Shown here: positions 32,665 to 41,666 of the stretch, piece after piece
Position numbering within the stretch: the first letter of the stretch is position 1
Layout: every line of letters begins with the position of its first letter
Assembly: GCA_039026295.1 (NCBI GenBank)
Contig: JBCCMP010000002.1
Coordinates: forward strand, 1 to 54,548
Length of the DNA: 54,548 bases
Source of the DNA: Thermohalobaculum sp039026295
GTDB taxonomy: Bacteria > Pseudomonadota > Alphaproteobacteria > Rhodobacterales > Rhodobacteraceae
Direction of reading: 5' to 3'
Position numbers and translations under genes: made by a program
Notes under the pieces: generated by a model
What the model saw: the letters and a program-made list of their open reading frames with translations, nothing else
What the model was told of the DNA's origin: nothing
Databases searched by the model: none

Positions 32665-32778
32665 CATATGAATTTTCCCACGGTCACTGCGCCTCGACGT
32701 CGCGATATAGAATCCCTATCCCGTCTCAGCAGAGGCTTGGTTCGTGAAAAAACTGTCGCGTCAGACGGTATCGACCTG

Positions 32779-35355
32779 CTAGCGCAGGAAGCGCATCAGC
32801 TTAACATAGGCTACGGTCAGCGCGGCGCAGAAGATCGCCAACAGCCCGACCAGGCTGAACATATCCGGAACGCCCATCACATCGAAGAACTGCTTCAGAA
32901 ATCCGATGACCTCATGCCCGACAAAGATCGGCAGGGCCATGATGCCGGTCGCGATGGCAAAGACGTTCAGGCGATTGATCAGCCAGACCTTCGGGCCGCC
33001 TCCACGGTTCAACGCAACAAAGAACGACAGCACCAGAACTGCCACCCCGGCATAAAGCGTCAGATGCCAGAGATAGACATTGGTGAAATCGCTCGGCCCC
33101 GTGTTCGACTGATGCACACCCACCCCGCCGAAGCCGATCAGCACGAAGCCGGCCAAGAGGAGATCGCGCAGCAGTCCGGGGCTGTCATGGTGGCGCCGGA
33201 ACAGATAGCCGATGGCCATCCCCACCATGACAAAGCCGGTCATACGGAAGAAGCCGTATTTCGCGGTAAAGGTGATCTTGAGGAACTCGAAGAAGGCGGG
33301 CGGCTGGAGCGGTGCCACATATTCGCGCAGCACTGAATGGATAATCCAGGCCCCGGCCCCGATGGTGAAAATGGTCAGCATCCGGTTCTCACCGCGCAGC
33401 ACCAGCCAGACCAGCCAGGGCAGCGTCAGCATCGCCAGCGCGTAATAGGTTATTGCTGAATAGAACAGGCCAGACATGGGGATCCGTTCGCCGAAATTGC
33501 CCTCGGCAATGATGATCAAAAGTTTGATTATCGCCATCAGACAGATGCCTGCAATGATCAGCCTGGCGTTGAACCAGGCATTCTTTTGGAACCGTTCCGG
33601 GTTTGACTGGTAGTGATGGAGCCCAAGCGCGCCCACGCCCATGCCGAACACCATGGCAAAGCCCGGCGTGCCGAACCGCCAGGCCGGGGCCAGCGCCTCG
33701 TAGATCCACATCGTATTGTCACCGAGCCGCTGCAGGAACGACGGGAGCCAGTGGATCAGCACCACCCAGAGCACCAGCACGCCGCGCGCGGCATGGACCA
33801 CTTGGGCGGCTTTGGCGAGGCTTAGAACGGGCGCTTTCGGCGTCTCGGGCGCGCCGCTGTCGAACCTGGCCAGTTCGGCAATGGTCTTGCCGTCGAAGAT
33901 GCCGCGCGCGACATCCGCCTCGATGCCGAGGCTTTCCATCTTCATGATCGCGGTTAGCGCCGAGAGGCTGTCGCCACCGAGGTCATAAAACCCCTTGTCG
34001 ATGGGCACGCTGTCGAGCTTGAGGAGCTCGCCCCAGAGCTGTTGCAACTCGGCGGTGCGGGGATCGTCGGCGGCGTTTGGAGACGCAGCCGGGTCTGCGG
34101 TTTTGGTGAGATCGGGCAGGTCTGCCAGTTTCGCCCGCTGGATCTTGCCGGTCTCGGTCACCGGGATCTCGGCGACGTCGCGCAGCTCGAACGCCCCATT
34201 GCCGGTGAGCCCGATGCGCGAGGCTTCCGATATGGCGGCTTCGGTGACCGCGTCACGATCGAGCCCCGCCCCCTGCTTGAGCACCAGCAGGACCTTCTCG
34301 CCCCGCAAGGGATCGCTCAGCCGCCCGGCGGCCACGGCTCCGGGCACGCCAAGCGCGGTGTTGATGGCAGCCTCAAAAGCGGTTGGGTCGATCTTGAGCC
34401 CGCCCGAGTTGATCAACTCATCGACGCGGCCTTCGTAATAGAGCCAGCCATCGTCAATCCGGCCCCGGTCCGAAGTGGTGAGCCAACCCTCGGCATCGGT
34501 CACGGATTTGATGCCGGCCTCCTGGATCAGCCCGGTTGCGATATGCGGGCCGCGGGTGCGGATGCGCCCCTCGTCATCGATGGCGATCTCGACATCGCCC
34601 ACGGCGCGCCCGACACTGTCGAGCCGGTCTTCTGGCGCAGCGCTGATGTCGAGAAAGGTGGTGCGCGAGGCTTCGGTCAGCCCGTAATGCTGTACGATCC
34701 GGGCATTTGGGAAAAGCTGGCGCAGTTCCAGCTTTTCGGCCGCGGTCATCCATTGGCTGCCAATCTCGATCCAGCGCAATTTTTGAGCCGATTCCTGAGA
34801 AATAGTGCCTTTATTGGCCAGAAGTACGCGCCAGAGCGTGGGCACGGCGGAGACGGCGTTGATGTCATCGGCGGCCAGCATGCGGGCGATTTCTGACGGA
34901 TCAAACCCGTGTTCGGGCAAAAACGCCCGCCCACCCGCCGAGGCGACGGCGCGGGCGCGCCCGAAGCCGAAGGAATAGGTGACGGGCACGCCAAGATACT
35001 CGCGGATCTCGCTTGTGACCCCCATCGCGCCATTGATCCGGCTGACGACATCCTGAAGCGCGCCATGGCTGAGCAGGATGGCCTTGGGTTGGCCAGTCGT
35101 GCCGCTTGAAAAGGCGATGAGGGCGCGATCCCCGGCGGGTCGTAGGGGCATGTCTGCCTCGAACCAGCCGGGATCGGGTTCAAAACTCTCGCGCGACCCG
35201 ATGGAGATGCCGGGCACGGTCTTGCCGCGCGCCGCGGTTCCTTGCGCCATGACGCATTTCCCCTCGGCCCAGGCCTGGAACACCGCTTTCAGATAGGCGC
35301 GGGAATTCGCGGCTTCAAACGCGGCGGTTTCGACAGGACCGATGGGCGCGTTCAT
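32779..35355 (-). CDS. Adenylation-carrier-membrane acyltransferase fusion, copy B
   Basis: An 858-residue paralogue of the protein at 19409 with the same three parts. The adenylation domain has SSGTTGQPK at 83-91, YGLTEASR, SDRGRIDDGWLYYEGR and the Lys-bearing VTETGKIQRAKL. The carrier has Ser463 in DLGGDSLSA. The membrane part starts near residue 515 and has ARGVLVLWVVLIHW (His535) and TPGFAMVFGMGVG, the two early AT3 motifs. About ten helices follow. The two copies share long stretches, for example REYLGVPVTYSFGFGRARAV against REYIGVPVSYSFGLGRARAV, yet their membrane domains differ clearly. That fits the same activated acid delivered to different acceptors; this is inference. Confidence 0.82.
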   Translation of the reverse strand: MNAPIGPVETAAFEAANSRAYLKAVFQAWAEGKCVMAQGTAARGKTVPGISIGSRESFEPDPGWFEADMPLRPAGDRALIAFSSGTTGQPKAILLSHGALQDVVSRINGAMGVTSEIREYLGVPVTYSFGFGRARAVASAGGRAFLPEHGFDPSEIARMLAADDINAVSAVPTLWRVLLANKGTISQESAQKLRWIEIGSQWMTAAEKLELRQLFPNARIVQHYGLTEASRTTFLDISAAPEDRLDSVGRAVGDVEIAIDDEGRIRTRGPHIATGLIQEAGIKSVTDAEGWLTTSDRGRIDDGWLYYEGRVDELINSGGLKIDPTAFEAAINTALGVPGAVAAGRLSDPLRGEKVLLVLKQGAGLDRDAVTEAAISEASRIGLTGNGAFELRDVAEIPVTETGKIQRAKLADLPDLTKTADPAASPNAADDPRTAELQQLWGELLKLDSVPIDKGFYDLGGDSLSALTAIMKMESLGIEADVARGIFDGKTIAELARFDSGAPETPKAPVLSLAKAAQVVHAARGVLVLWVVLIHWLPSFLQRLGDNTMWIYEALAPAWRFGTPGFAMVFGMGVGALGLHHYQSNPERFQKNAWFNARLIIAGICLMAIIKLLIIIAEGNFGERIPMSGLFYSAITYYALAMLTLPWLVWLVLRGENRMLTIFTIGAGAWIIHSVLREYVAPLQPPAFFEFLKITFTAKYGFFRMTGFVMVGMAIGYLFRRHHDSPGLLRDLLLAGFVLIGFGGVGVHQSNTGPSDFTNVYLWHLTLYAGVAVLVLSFFVALNRGGGPKVWLINRLNVFAIATGIMALPIFVGHEVIGFLKQFFDVMGVPDMFSLVGLLAIFCAALTVAYVKLMRFLR

Positions 35356-35358
35356 GGA

Positions 35359-35388
35359 TCAGACGGTGAAAGCTGTCATAACAATCAT
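35359..35388 (-). other. Possible 9-residue leader peptide
   Basis: A 10-codon frame (MIVMTAFTV, then TGA) has a strong GTAGGAGA ribosome binding site. Its stop lies 3 bases before the ATG of the acyl-transfer fusion gene, which itself lacks a good site. Ribosomes may load here and restart on the main gene. Evidence is positional only. Confidence 0.35.
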
Positions 35389-35517
35389 ACTCTCCTACAG
35401 GGTACCGGACCTGCACTGATACTAGTTCAAAATCGGCAAATTTCTACGCGGAGCCCGCCGATTCGAACAAGTCCGCAACCGGAGACTTTGCGGGGACTGT
35501 GGTGGATTTGCGACCGC

Positions 35518-36972
35518 TCAGAAGGTGGCGAGCAGTGTGATGACGGTCGACGTTGCAATCAGGAACAGACTGACGCCATCGGTGGCGGCGAACACGATGG
35601 GATCGTCGGGCATGGCACCGCGATGGGCTTTCATCACCATTCGGGTCGACCAGTAGAGGAGGATCGGGCAGATCATCCAGAGCATGGTCGGGGTGGCATA
35701 GAGCATCTGTACCGCGTCCGAGCTGATATAGAGCGCCAGAACGAGAACGGCGGCCTGGCTGGCCGAAAGCGCGATGCCGCGGATGATTGGGAGGTCTTCC
35801 ACCTCATAGGCGCGTCCCGCACTTGTGCGCCCCGAGGCCAGCTGATCCGTCAGTTCCGCCTGTCGTTTGACGGCGGCCAGCGCCAGGAAGAGGAACATCG
35901 AGAAACCGAGAAGCCAGGGCGAGAGGATGAGGGCGGCGGCGGCCGCGCCGGCGACGATCCGCACCGTGTAGAGCCCCGCCAATGTGATCACATCGACGAT
36001 CAGCTTGCGTTTCAGCCAGAAGGAATAGGCGAAGGTTGTTAGCAGATAGAGGACGAGTGTCATCAGGAAGATGGTCTGTCCGGTGAGGGCGCCGAAGATC
36101 GCGGCCAGAGCCAGCAGACCGCCTGCCATGGCGGCGCCGGTGGCGGCAGAGAGCTCTCCGGCGGCGAAGGGGCGGAGGCGCTTGCGGGGATGCGCCCGGT
36201 CTGCGGCGAGATCGAGCAGATCGTTGATGACGTAAACGGCGGAGGCCGCGAAACAGAAGGCGATGAAGCCGAAACTGACCGGCCAGAGCCGGGTCAGATC
36301 ATGCGCGGCCAGTGCGGGCAAGAACATCAGCATATTCTTCGACCATTGATGCGGCCGCAGCGCCCGCAGCATGGCGCGATGCCGCGGTGCCGGTGGGTCG
36401 ATGTGATGAACCTCGGCATTGGCCGTTCTGGCGGCCTGTCGCAGCTTTGGACCCGCGCGCACCGTTATCGCCCTGCGCGCCACTTCCCAGACTGCCAGAT
36501 CCGCCTCGGAGTCGCCGATATAGTCGAACTTGCCGGCCCCGTAGAGCTCGCTCAGAAAGGCGGCCTTGGCCGGGCCTTTCAGATTGTTGCCTTCTGCCGT
36601 GCCATAGGCGGCATCGAAAAGTCCGATCGCCTCTGCCACAGCCGTGACCTGCCGGTGATCGGCGGCGGAGACCAGGGCGACCTGTCGGCCTGCGTCGCGC
36701 GCCGCCTTTATCATTTCGATCACCGCCTCGTTCAGCGGCAGCTCGCTTGGGTCCACCAAACCTTGGTCTGCAAGACGCGCCTTGAAGCCTGCGCGTCCTC
36801 CGGGGAGCCATTTCAGCAGTTGAAATATCACCCGCGGATTGGTGGCGATCAGGGCGATCAGACCTTCGTGTAGGGTGTCGGTACAGCACAGCGTGCCGTC
36901 GAGATCGACGACAAGAGGGATGTCTTGCGGTCTGTCCGCGGTTGGGTCTGTCTCGAGGGCTGCTGCCTGCAT
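35518..36972 (-). CDS. HAD phosphatase-UbiA prenyltransferase fusion (DPPR-synthase-like)
   Basis: A 484-residue fusion. Residues ~15-200 are a HAD phosphatase with VVDLDGTLCCTD (Asp23, Asp25), VSAADHRQV and YIGDSEADLAVWEVA. Residues ~205-484 are a nine-helix UbiA prenyltransferase with NDLLDLAADRAHPRKRLRP from Asn250. The NDxxDxxxDxxHPxKRxRP form is that of decaprenyl-phosphate 5-phosphoribosyltransferase, which joins PRPP to a polyprenyl phosphate. The attached phosphatase could then remove the 5-phosphate and give polyprenyl-phosphoribose, a donor for GT-C enzymes such as the one at 12014. The fold assignment is firm; the substrate is inferred from the motif. Confidence 0.82.
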   Translation of the reverse strand: MQAAALETDPTADRPQDIPLVVDLDGTLCCTDTLHEGLIALIATNPRVIFQLLKWLPGGRAGFKARLADQGLVDPSELPLNEAVIEMIKAARDAGRQVALVSAADHRQVTAVAEAIGLFDAAYGTAEGNNLKGPAKAAFLSELYGAGKFDYIGDSEADLAVWEVARRAITVRAGPKLRQAARTANAEVHHIDPPAPRHRAMLRALRPHQWSKNMLMFLPALAAHDLTRLWPVSFGFIAFCFAASAVYVINDLLDLAADRAHPRKRLRPFAAGELSAATGAAMAGGLLALAAIFGALTGQTIFLMTLVLYLLTTFAYSFWLKRKLIVDVITLAGLYTVRIVAGAAAAALILSPWLLGFSMFLFLALAAVKRQAELTDQLASGRTSAGRAYEVEDLPIIRGIALSASQAAVLVLALYISSDAVQMLYATPTMLWMICPILLYWSTRMVMKAHRGAMPDDPIVFAATDGVSLFLIATSTVITLLATF

Positions 36973-37042
36973 GAGGCCTATTTACCCGGCGGGCGAGACG
37001 GCGACCATCAGGTTTTCGACCGCTGGCGAGAAGCTGTGGCCT

Positions 37043-38152
37043 TCAGGCAGCGACGATACGGCGCCTTTCCGGTGCTCCGATCCGGCGCAGCTTTGCCAGC
37101 GTTGCCAGAAGATTGGCGCTCCAGGCCTCCCATGTCAGCCGGGTTGCGGCGCGATCAAAACAGGCGTCTGAACGCATTTTGTAGCTGAGAAGATCGTTTG
37201 TGAGGGCGCAGATCTCTTCCGCCCAATCCGCGGCGTCGGCTGCGAGCGACAACAAACGCCCGGTGCCCGGTCCGCCCAGCATCGTACCCAACCCGCCGAC
37301 ATCACTGGCCAGAACGGGGGTTCCGTAGGCCATCGCCTCGGCCGCGACCATTGGCGTGCAATCAGCACGGCTGGGCAGCAGCAGGAGATGCGCCTCTGCA
37401 TACGCCTGGGCGAGACGGGCGGCATGATTCGGCCGGTTCTTGTTCAGATAGCCCATCATGGTGATCGCCGGATTGTTCCGGTGCAGGTCCGGGAGGCGCC
37501 CGACCACGGTCAGGTGCGCATCGCGGCCAAGAGCGCGCAGCTGGTTCAGGGTGTCGACGGCAATGTTGCCGCCTTTCCGGACCCAATCATTGCCGACAAA
37601 GAGCAGGTTGAGCCGATCCAGCGGTGGCTTTGACGGGGATGTCTCTGGCAATTGGCGCTGATCCAGATTGACCCCGAACGGGGCCGACAGGGCGGAGATG
37701 TTCAATTCCTGTGCCGCGCGGGCGGCCATCTCCTCCGAGGAATAGATGACCGCGTCTGCGTGCCGGGCGACCCGGGTTTCCCGTGCATCGATCTCTGCCG
37801 GGATATCCCAGCCATAGCAGTCGCGCAGGAAGGCGGGGGTCGCATCGGTGACATGGAGATAAGGGATATCGAGATCGGGCAGGACCGGGTCGATCAATTT
37901 GCTTGCCACCATGCCGATGACGGCATCCAGCCCCTCGAACTGATCCCGGGCGACATGATCCAGCTTGGGCGTGGGCTGGCGCAGCAGACGCTCTTTTATC
38001 GAGACCGGTCGATGCGCGCCGAGAATGCTGAGCTGAACCCCCGGTATCTGCCGCAGCGCAGTCGCGGCATAAAAGGACGTTCCCGAGAACGCGCGGCGAT
38101 CATATGGGTTGTGGGGGGAAAGAAATCCGACACGAAGAGGGGCTGGGGACAT
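37043..38152 (-). CDS. GT4-family glycosyltransferase
   Basis: A 369-residue GT-B retaining enzyme. LRVGFLSPHNPYDRRAFSGT is the N-terminal acceptor strand. LNLLFVGNDWVRKGGNIAVD is the inter-domain start of the donor half, followed by HLTVVGRLPD, LLLLPSRADCTPMVAAEAMA and GTPVLASDVGGLG, the nucleotide-sugar site. An AGGAG six bases before the ATG supports the start. It is divergent from the spike-base-like gene at 38351, and a CtrA-like motif lies between them at 38221. It precedes the HAD-UbiA gene on the same strand. Confidence 0.88.
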   Translation of the reverse strand: MSPAPLRVGFLSPHNPYDRRAFSGTSFYAATALRQIPGVQLSILGAHRPVSIKERLLRQPTPKLDHVARDQFEGLDAVIGMVASKLIDPVLPDLDIPYLHVTDATPAFLRDCYGWDIPAEIDARETRVARHADAVIYSSEEMAARAAQELNISALSAPFGVNLDQRQLPETSPSKPPLDRLNLLFVGNDWVRKGGNIAVDTLNQLRALGRDAHLTVVGRLPDLHRNNPAITMMGYLNKNRPNHAARLAQAYAEAHLLLLPSRADCTPMVAAEAMAYGTPVLASDVGGLGTMLGGPGTGRLLSLAADAADWAEEICALTNDLLSYKMRSDACFDRAATRLTWEAWSANLLATLAKLRRIGAPERRRIVAA

Positions 38153-38220
38153 GTATGCTCCTGTTGCCGATGTCTCGGCGCCTGTCCTTCACCCCGGGCA
38201 TGCTTCTGGGCCAGCCATGG

Positions 38221-38236
38221 TTAGCAGGCGGTTAAC
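38221..38236 (+). promoter_or_regulatory. CtrA-like binding motif
   Basis: TTAGCAGGCGGTTAAC fits TTAA-N7-TTAAC, the alphaproteobacterial CtrA consensus, with one mismatch (TTAG). It lies in the divergent region between the GT4 gene (start 38152) and the spike-base-like gene (start 38351). The extended string CATGGTTAGC-N4-GGTTAAC is shared with the site at 52001. Confidence 0.5.
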
Positions 38237-38350
38237 ATGCGCCTTATGTTGCGCATTTGACCAAGCCAGCGCCCGGCCGGTTCACCCTCTGTCAGGCTCG
38301 CCCCGTGTATCTCCTCTCTGCTCATGGCCCAGCACTCAGAGGAGAGAGAG

Positions 38351-38611
38351 ATGTCCGACCCTTTTGCCAATCGCATGCGCAGCCCGGCGGATCCCGCGGT
38401 TACGGTTTTCGACATCACTCCGGATGATGGGGTCGATCTGGCGCAGCCGACCACAGCTTTGAATGTGCGAACACCTGGCCGGGTGCACATCACCACCGTC
38501 GACGGTTCGGAAGGAACGATCAGCGTCTATCCGGGCCACACCATCTCCGTTCGCGCTGTCCGGGTTTGGCAGACTGGGACGACGGCGACGGGGATCACGG
38601 GCCTGGCCTGA
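38351..38611 (+). CDS. Small spike-base-like protein (RcGTA Rcc01079-like)
   Basis: An 86-residue, beta-rich protein without a signal peptide. The pattern SDPFANRMRSPADPA, then DITPDDGVDLAQPTTALNVR, VDGSEGTISVYPGHTISVRA and a final TGTTATGITGLA resembles small proteins in Rhodobacteraceae prophages and gene transfer agents, notably the spike base protein family named after R. capsulatus Rcc01079. I base this on remembered family pattern, not on a search. GGAGAGAGAG before the ATG at 38351 is a strong ribosome binding site. It is a single gene with a CtrA-like motif upstream and a convergent oxygenase gene downstream. No phage head or tail genes are on the plasmid. Confidence 0.55.
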   Translation: MSDPFANRMRSPADPAVTVFDITPDDGVDLAQPTTALNVRTPGRVHITTVDGSEGTISVYPGHTISVRAVRVWQTGTTATGITGLA

Positions 38612-38635
38612 TCTCTCAGGCCAGCGCTGGATGTT

Positions 38636-39472
38636 TCAGAAGCCCATGCGGCGCATTGGGCCAATGACCCGGCGGTGCAGGACGGGCGGCAACACATCTT
38701 TCAGCAGTCGATGCCGCCGCGCACGGACTTCGCTGGCATCCGCAGTCCCTGGACGTGGCTTGAAGATGGTGGAATGGGCGACACGCGTTTCGTCCCAGGT
38801 GGCTGTATAGTAATAAAGCGCAATGGACTGGCGCGGCAGGCCATCGGGATGGTTTACCGGCTCCGGATTGCCGTGCCAGGTGTCGGACCCGGTCGAGAAG
38901 CAGCACATCCGGTTTTCGGTCGGTGCGAAGCTTGCGACTTTGTTCTTCATCGGCTTGTCCCAGACCTCGAACGAGCCGCCCCATTCTTCTTTCCAGGGCG
39001 GGTTGAGGTAGATCAGCATGTTCAACCGGCGCTCCAGATACATCTGCTTGTGCACGTTGAAGTCGGCATGGATGTTCAGGTAACCGCCGTTCAGCGTCTT
39101 GTGGATGCCGGCACCGTTGAAATACGGATCGGGGATCAGCCCTTTGATCCCGGTCATTTCTTCCAGCATCAGAATAAAGGGCCGCGAGTTGAAGAGATAG
39201 AACAGATTGCGGGTATATTGCGGCAACCGGTCCGGGTTGTACTGGGATTTGAGCTTCTCTTCAGAGGCATTAAAGCTGCGTTGCGCGTCCGGCAGGCTTT
39301 CGAGATCCTGGCGCACCTTTTCAATGATTTCCATTGGCAGGAAATTATCGAGGCAGATGTGGTGATAAGGTTCGGCGCCTTGGTACTTCTCGGCGTATTT
39401 TGCACCGGTTTCCTTGGCCACTGACGTATCGAAGGTCAGCTGATTCGGATCGATAGAGCAAATTGCAGTCAT
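38636..39472 (-). CDS. 2-oxoglutarate/Fe(II)-dependent oxygenase
   Basis: A 278-residue oxygenase of the prolyl-4-hydroxylase-like 2OG-Fe(II) type. The iron triad is His135 and Asp137 in NIHADFNVH and His200 in TWHGNPEPV. The 2-oxoglutarate Arg is in RQSIALYYYTATW. LERRLNMLIYLNPPWKEEWG is the usual strand between the two parts of the triad. I take the ATG at 39472, because a reading to 39532 adds residues with no family match. In polysaccharide loci such enzymes are thought to hydroxylate sugars or acyl groups. Here the acyl groups of the fusion enzymes are a conceivable target, which is inference. Confidence 0.85.
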   Translation of the reverse strand: MTAICSIDPNQLTFDTSVAKETGAKYAEKYQGAEPYHHICLDNFLPMEIIEKVRQDLESLPDAQRSFNASEEKLKSQYNPDRLPQYTRNLFYLFNSRPFILMLEEMTGIKGLIPDPYFNGAGIHKTLNGGYLNIHADFNVHKQMYLERRLNMLIYLNPPWKEEWGGSFEVWDKPMKNKVASFAPTENRMCCFSTGSDTWHGNPEPVNHPDGLPRQSIALYYYTATWDETRVAHSTIFKPRPGTADASEVRARRHRLLKDVLPPVLHRRVIGPMRRMGF

Positions 39473-39681
39473 AACTAAACACTCATTGCAGACATATGGA
39501 GATTGGCTAACGCCGCCATGGCGTGTTTCCAAGCCTCAATGCTGCAAACGCAGCAAATCGTCACGGAATGCGGTTAAAATAACGCATCTTTTGAGAAAAT
39601 GCACGCGATTTCCCGGCTTTGACTTGTCTGATACCGCGCTTCCGGCGATGCCCTCTGTCGTGGTTTCTAAATGGTTTTGAG

Positions 39682-40611
39682 ATGAGTGCTGCTCCAATCC
39701 CCTTGTTGTTCGTCTTTGGCGCGCTGCGCTCCGGCACTACGCTGCTTCGGCTGATGCTGCGCCATCACGCGGGGATCCAGTCACCCGGCGAAGCGGACTT
39801 TCTTTTCGATCATGTCACGCGCACGAGTGCGGGGTGGGACTATGATATTGAGGCGCTGAAACGGGATCGCATTTTCTGGGCGAAAGACGTGGCTCTGCGG
39901 CCTGGCACACAAGGCAAGGCGTTGGCTGACGGGCTGGTGGCGGACTATGCTGCGCTGGAGCAGGGAATGCTCAGCCTCAACATCCACCGGAACGCCCCGA
40001 AGATGGTCGATCTGTTCCCCGAGGCAAAAATCATCCATCTCTTGCGTGACCCCCGGGACGTGGCGCGGTCCTCCATTCGCATGGGCTGGGCCGGGAACAG
40101 CTATTTCGGGGTCGATCACTGGATCGACACGGAAGCGGGCTGGGACAAGGCAGAGGTCAATCCGGACAACGTGCTGACCGTGCGCTTCGAAGAGTTGATC
40201 GCCGATCTTGAGCCGCAGCTCACGCGGATCTGCCAATTCCTCGGTCTCGAATTCGATCCGGCGATGCTGAAATACTATGAGAACACAACCTATGGGCCGC
40301 CGGATCCGAAGATCGCGCAGAAATGGCGGCACAAGGCATCGCCCCGCGAGATTGCGTTGATCGAAGGACGCTGTGGCCCCCTGTTGACAGCGCGCGGCTA
40401 TGAATCGGTGGGTGAGCCTGCAATGCCGACGGCAACTGAGTCCCTGCAGCTGTCGGCGCAGAACCGTTTGATCCGTTGGCAGCATAATATCAAACGCTAT
40501 GGCCTGCCGCTCTTTGCCGGGCACCATGCGGCGCGCGCGCTTGGGCTAAGGGGGACGGCTCAGAAACTGGCTGACCGTCAGGAAGCCATCCGGATTGCGA
40601 ACCTCAAATGA
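39682..40611 (+). CDS. PAPS-dependent sulfotransferase
   Basis: A 309-residue sulfotransferase. PLLFVFGALRSGTTLLRLML is the phosphosulfate loop. KIIHLLRDPRDVARSSIRMG is the 3'-phosphate segment. LTVRFEELIADLEPQLTRIC and KWRHKASPREIALIE are typical of the sulfotransfer family. The start at 39682 is the first ATG before the conserved strand. It overlaps the next gene by 4 bp (ATGA), so the product likely acts with that GT2. It is the fifth of the six PAPS-type sulfotransferases in plasmid order. Confidence 0.88.
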   Translation: MSAAPIPLLFVFGALRSGTTLLRLMLRHHAGIQSPGEADFLFDHVTRTSAGWDYDIEALKRDRIFWAKDVALRPGTQGKALADGLVADYAALEQGMLSLNIHRNAPKMVDLFPEAKIIHLLRDPRDVARSSIRMGWAGNSYFGVDHWIDTEAGWDKAEVNPDNVLTVRFEELIADLEPQLTRICQFLGLEFDPAMLKYYENTTYGPPDPKIAQKWRHKASPREIALIEGRCGPLLTARGYESVGEPAMPTATESLQLSAQNRLIRWQHNIKRYGLPLFAGHHAARALGLRGTAQKLADRQEAIRIANLK

Positions 40612-41534
40612 TGACAGATCGCCGTTATCTCGTTATATCACCAGGCCGGAACGAAGCGGCCTATATGCGTCGCACCCTCGACAGCATCGTGGCACAGACC
40701 GTGCGCCCGGCGCTTTGGGTGATCGTCGATGACGGCTCAACCGATGAGAGCCCCGAGATCCTGGCCGAATACACCGCGCAACATGACTGGATCCGCGTGA
40801 TCCAGAAACCGGATCGCGGACACCGGGCCGTTGGCCCTGGCGTGATCGAAGCGTTTTACTACGGGCTTGAGCGGGTGGAGGAAGACTTCCCCTATATCAC
40901 CAAGCTTGACCTCGATCTGGACCTGCCGCCGCGCTATTTCGAGACGCTTCTGGAGCGGATGGAAGCCGATCCGCGCATCGGCACCTGTTCTGGCAAGCCT
41001 TACATCATGCGGGGTGGGCAACTGGTCTCGGAACGCCGCGGCGACGAGATGTCAGTCGGCATGACCAAGTTCTATCGCAAGACCTGTTTCGACCAGATCG
41101 GCGGTTTTGTCCACGAGGTCATGTGGGACGCGATTGACTGTCACAAAGCGCGCCAGCTTGGCTGGAAGGCCGTCAGCTGGGATCACCCCGACCTGAATTT
41201 CGAGCATTTGCGCCCGATGGGATCGTCTCAGGTCTCGATCTATGAGGGGCGGCGACGGCACGGTTTTGGGCAGTATTTCATGGGCACCGACCCCTTCTAT
41301 TTCAGTGCCACGTCTGTCTTCCGGGCGCTGGAGCCGCCTTATGTGCTGGGTGGATTGGCGATGCTGCAGGGCTATTTCGGCGCCATGATGAAAGGCACCG
41401 CGCGGCTCGACGATCCTGAACTGGTCAAGTTTATCCGCGCCTATCAGCGCCGCGCGCTGTTTGGCGGTCGGGCCAAGGCGGTGCGCGAGATCGAGGCCGA
41501 GCGGGCCGCGCTTTTTCAATCGGCTCAAACATGA
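40608..41534 (+). CDS. Family 2 glycosyltransferase
   Basis: A 308-residue GT-A glycosyltransferase. YLVISPGRNEAAYMRRTLDS is the N-terminal strand, WVIVDDGSTDESPEIL binds the nucleotide, and ITKLDLDLDLPPRYFETLL holds the DxD Asp residues. GGFVHEVMWDAIDCHKARQLGW is the acceptor-side motif. A C-terminal region (YVLGGLAMLQGYFGAMMKG) may touch the membrane. It is translationally coupled to the sulfotransferase before it. Among its kind it fits the group found in exopolysaccharide clusters. The specific sugar is unknown. Confidence 0.88.
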   Translation: MMTDRRYLVISPGRNEAAYMRRTLDSIVAQTVRPALWVIVDDGSTDESPEILAEYTAQHDWIRVIQKPDRGHRAVGPGVIEAFYYGLERVEEDFPYITKLDLDLDLPPRYFETLLERMEADPRIGTCSGKPYIMRGGQLVSERRGDEMSVGMTKFYRKTCFDQIGGFVHEVMWDAIDCHKARQLGWKAVSWDHPDLNFEHLRPMGSSQVSIYEGRRRHGFGQYFMGTDPFYFSATSVFRALEPPYVLGGLAMLQGYFGAMMKGTARLDDPELVKFIRAYQRRALFGGRAKAVREIEAERAALFQSAQT

Positions 41535-41666
41535 TCGTCGCTGATCTTGCCGTTTGGCCCTTCGGTTCGCTGTGTTTTTTTGCCCATCTCACGTCCAGAT
41601 GGTATCTGAGAGCGGTGGGTGTCGGGTGGATACGAGTGTCTCGTGCGTAAGCTTCTGGGGTGAATT

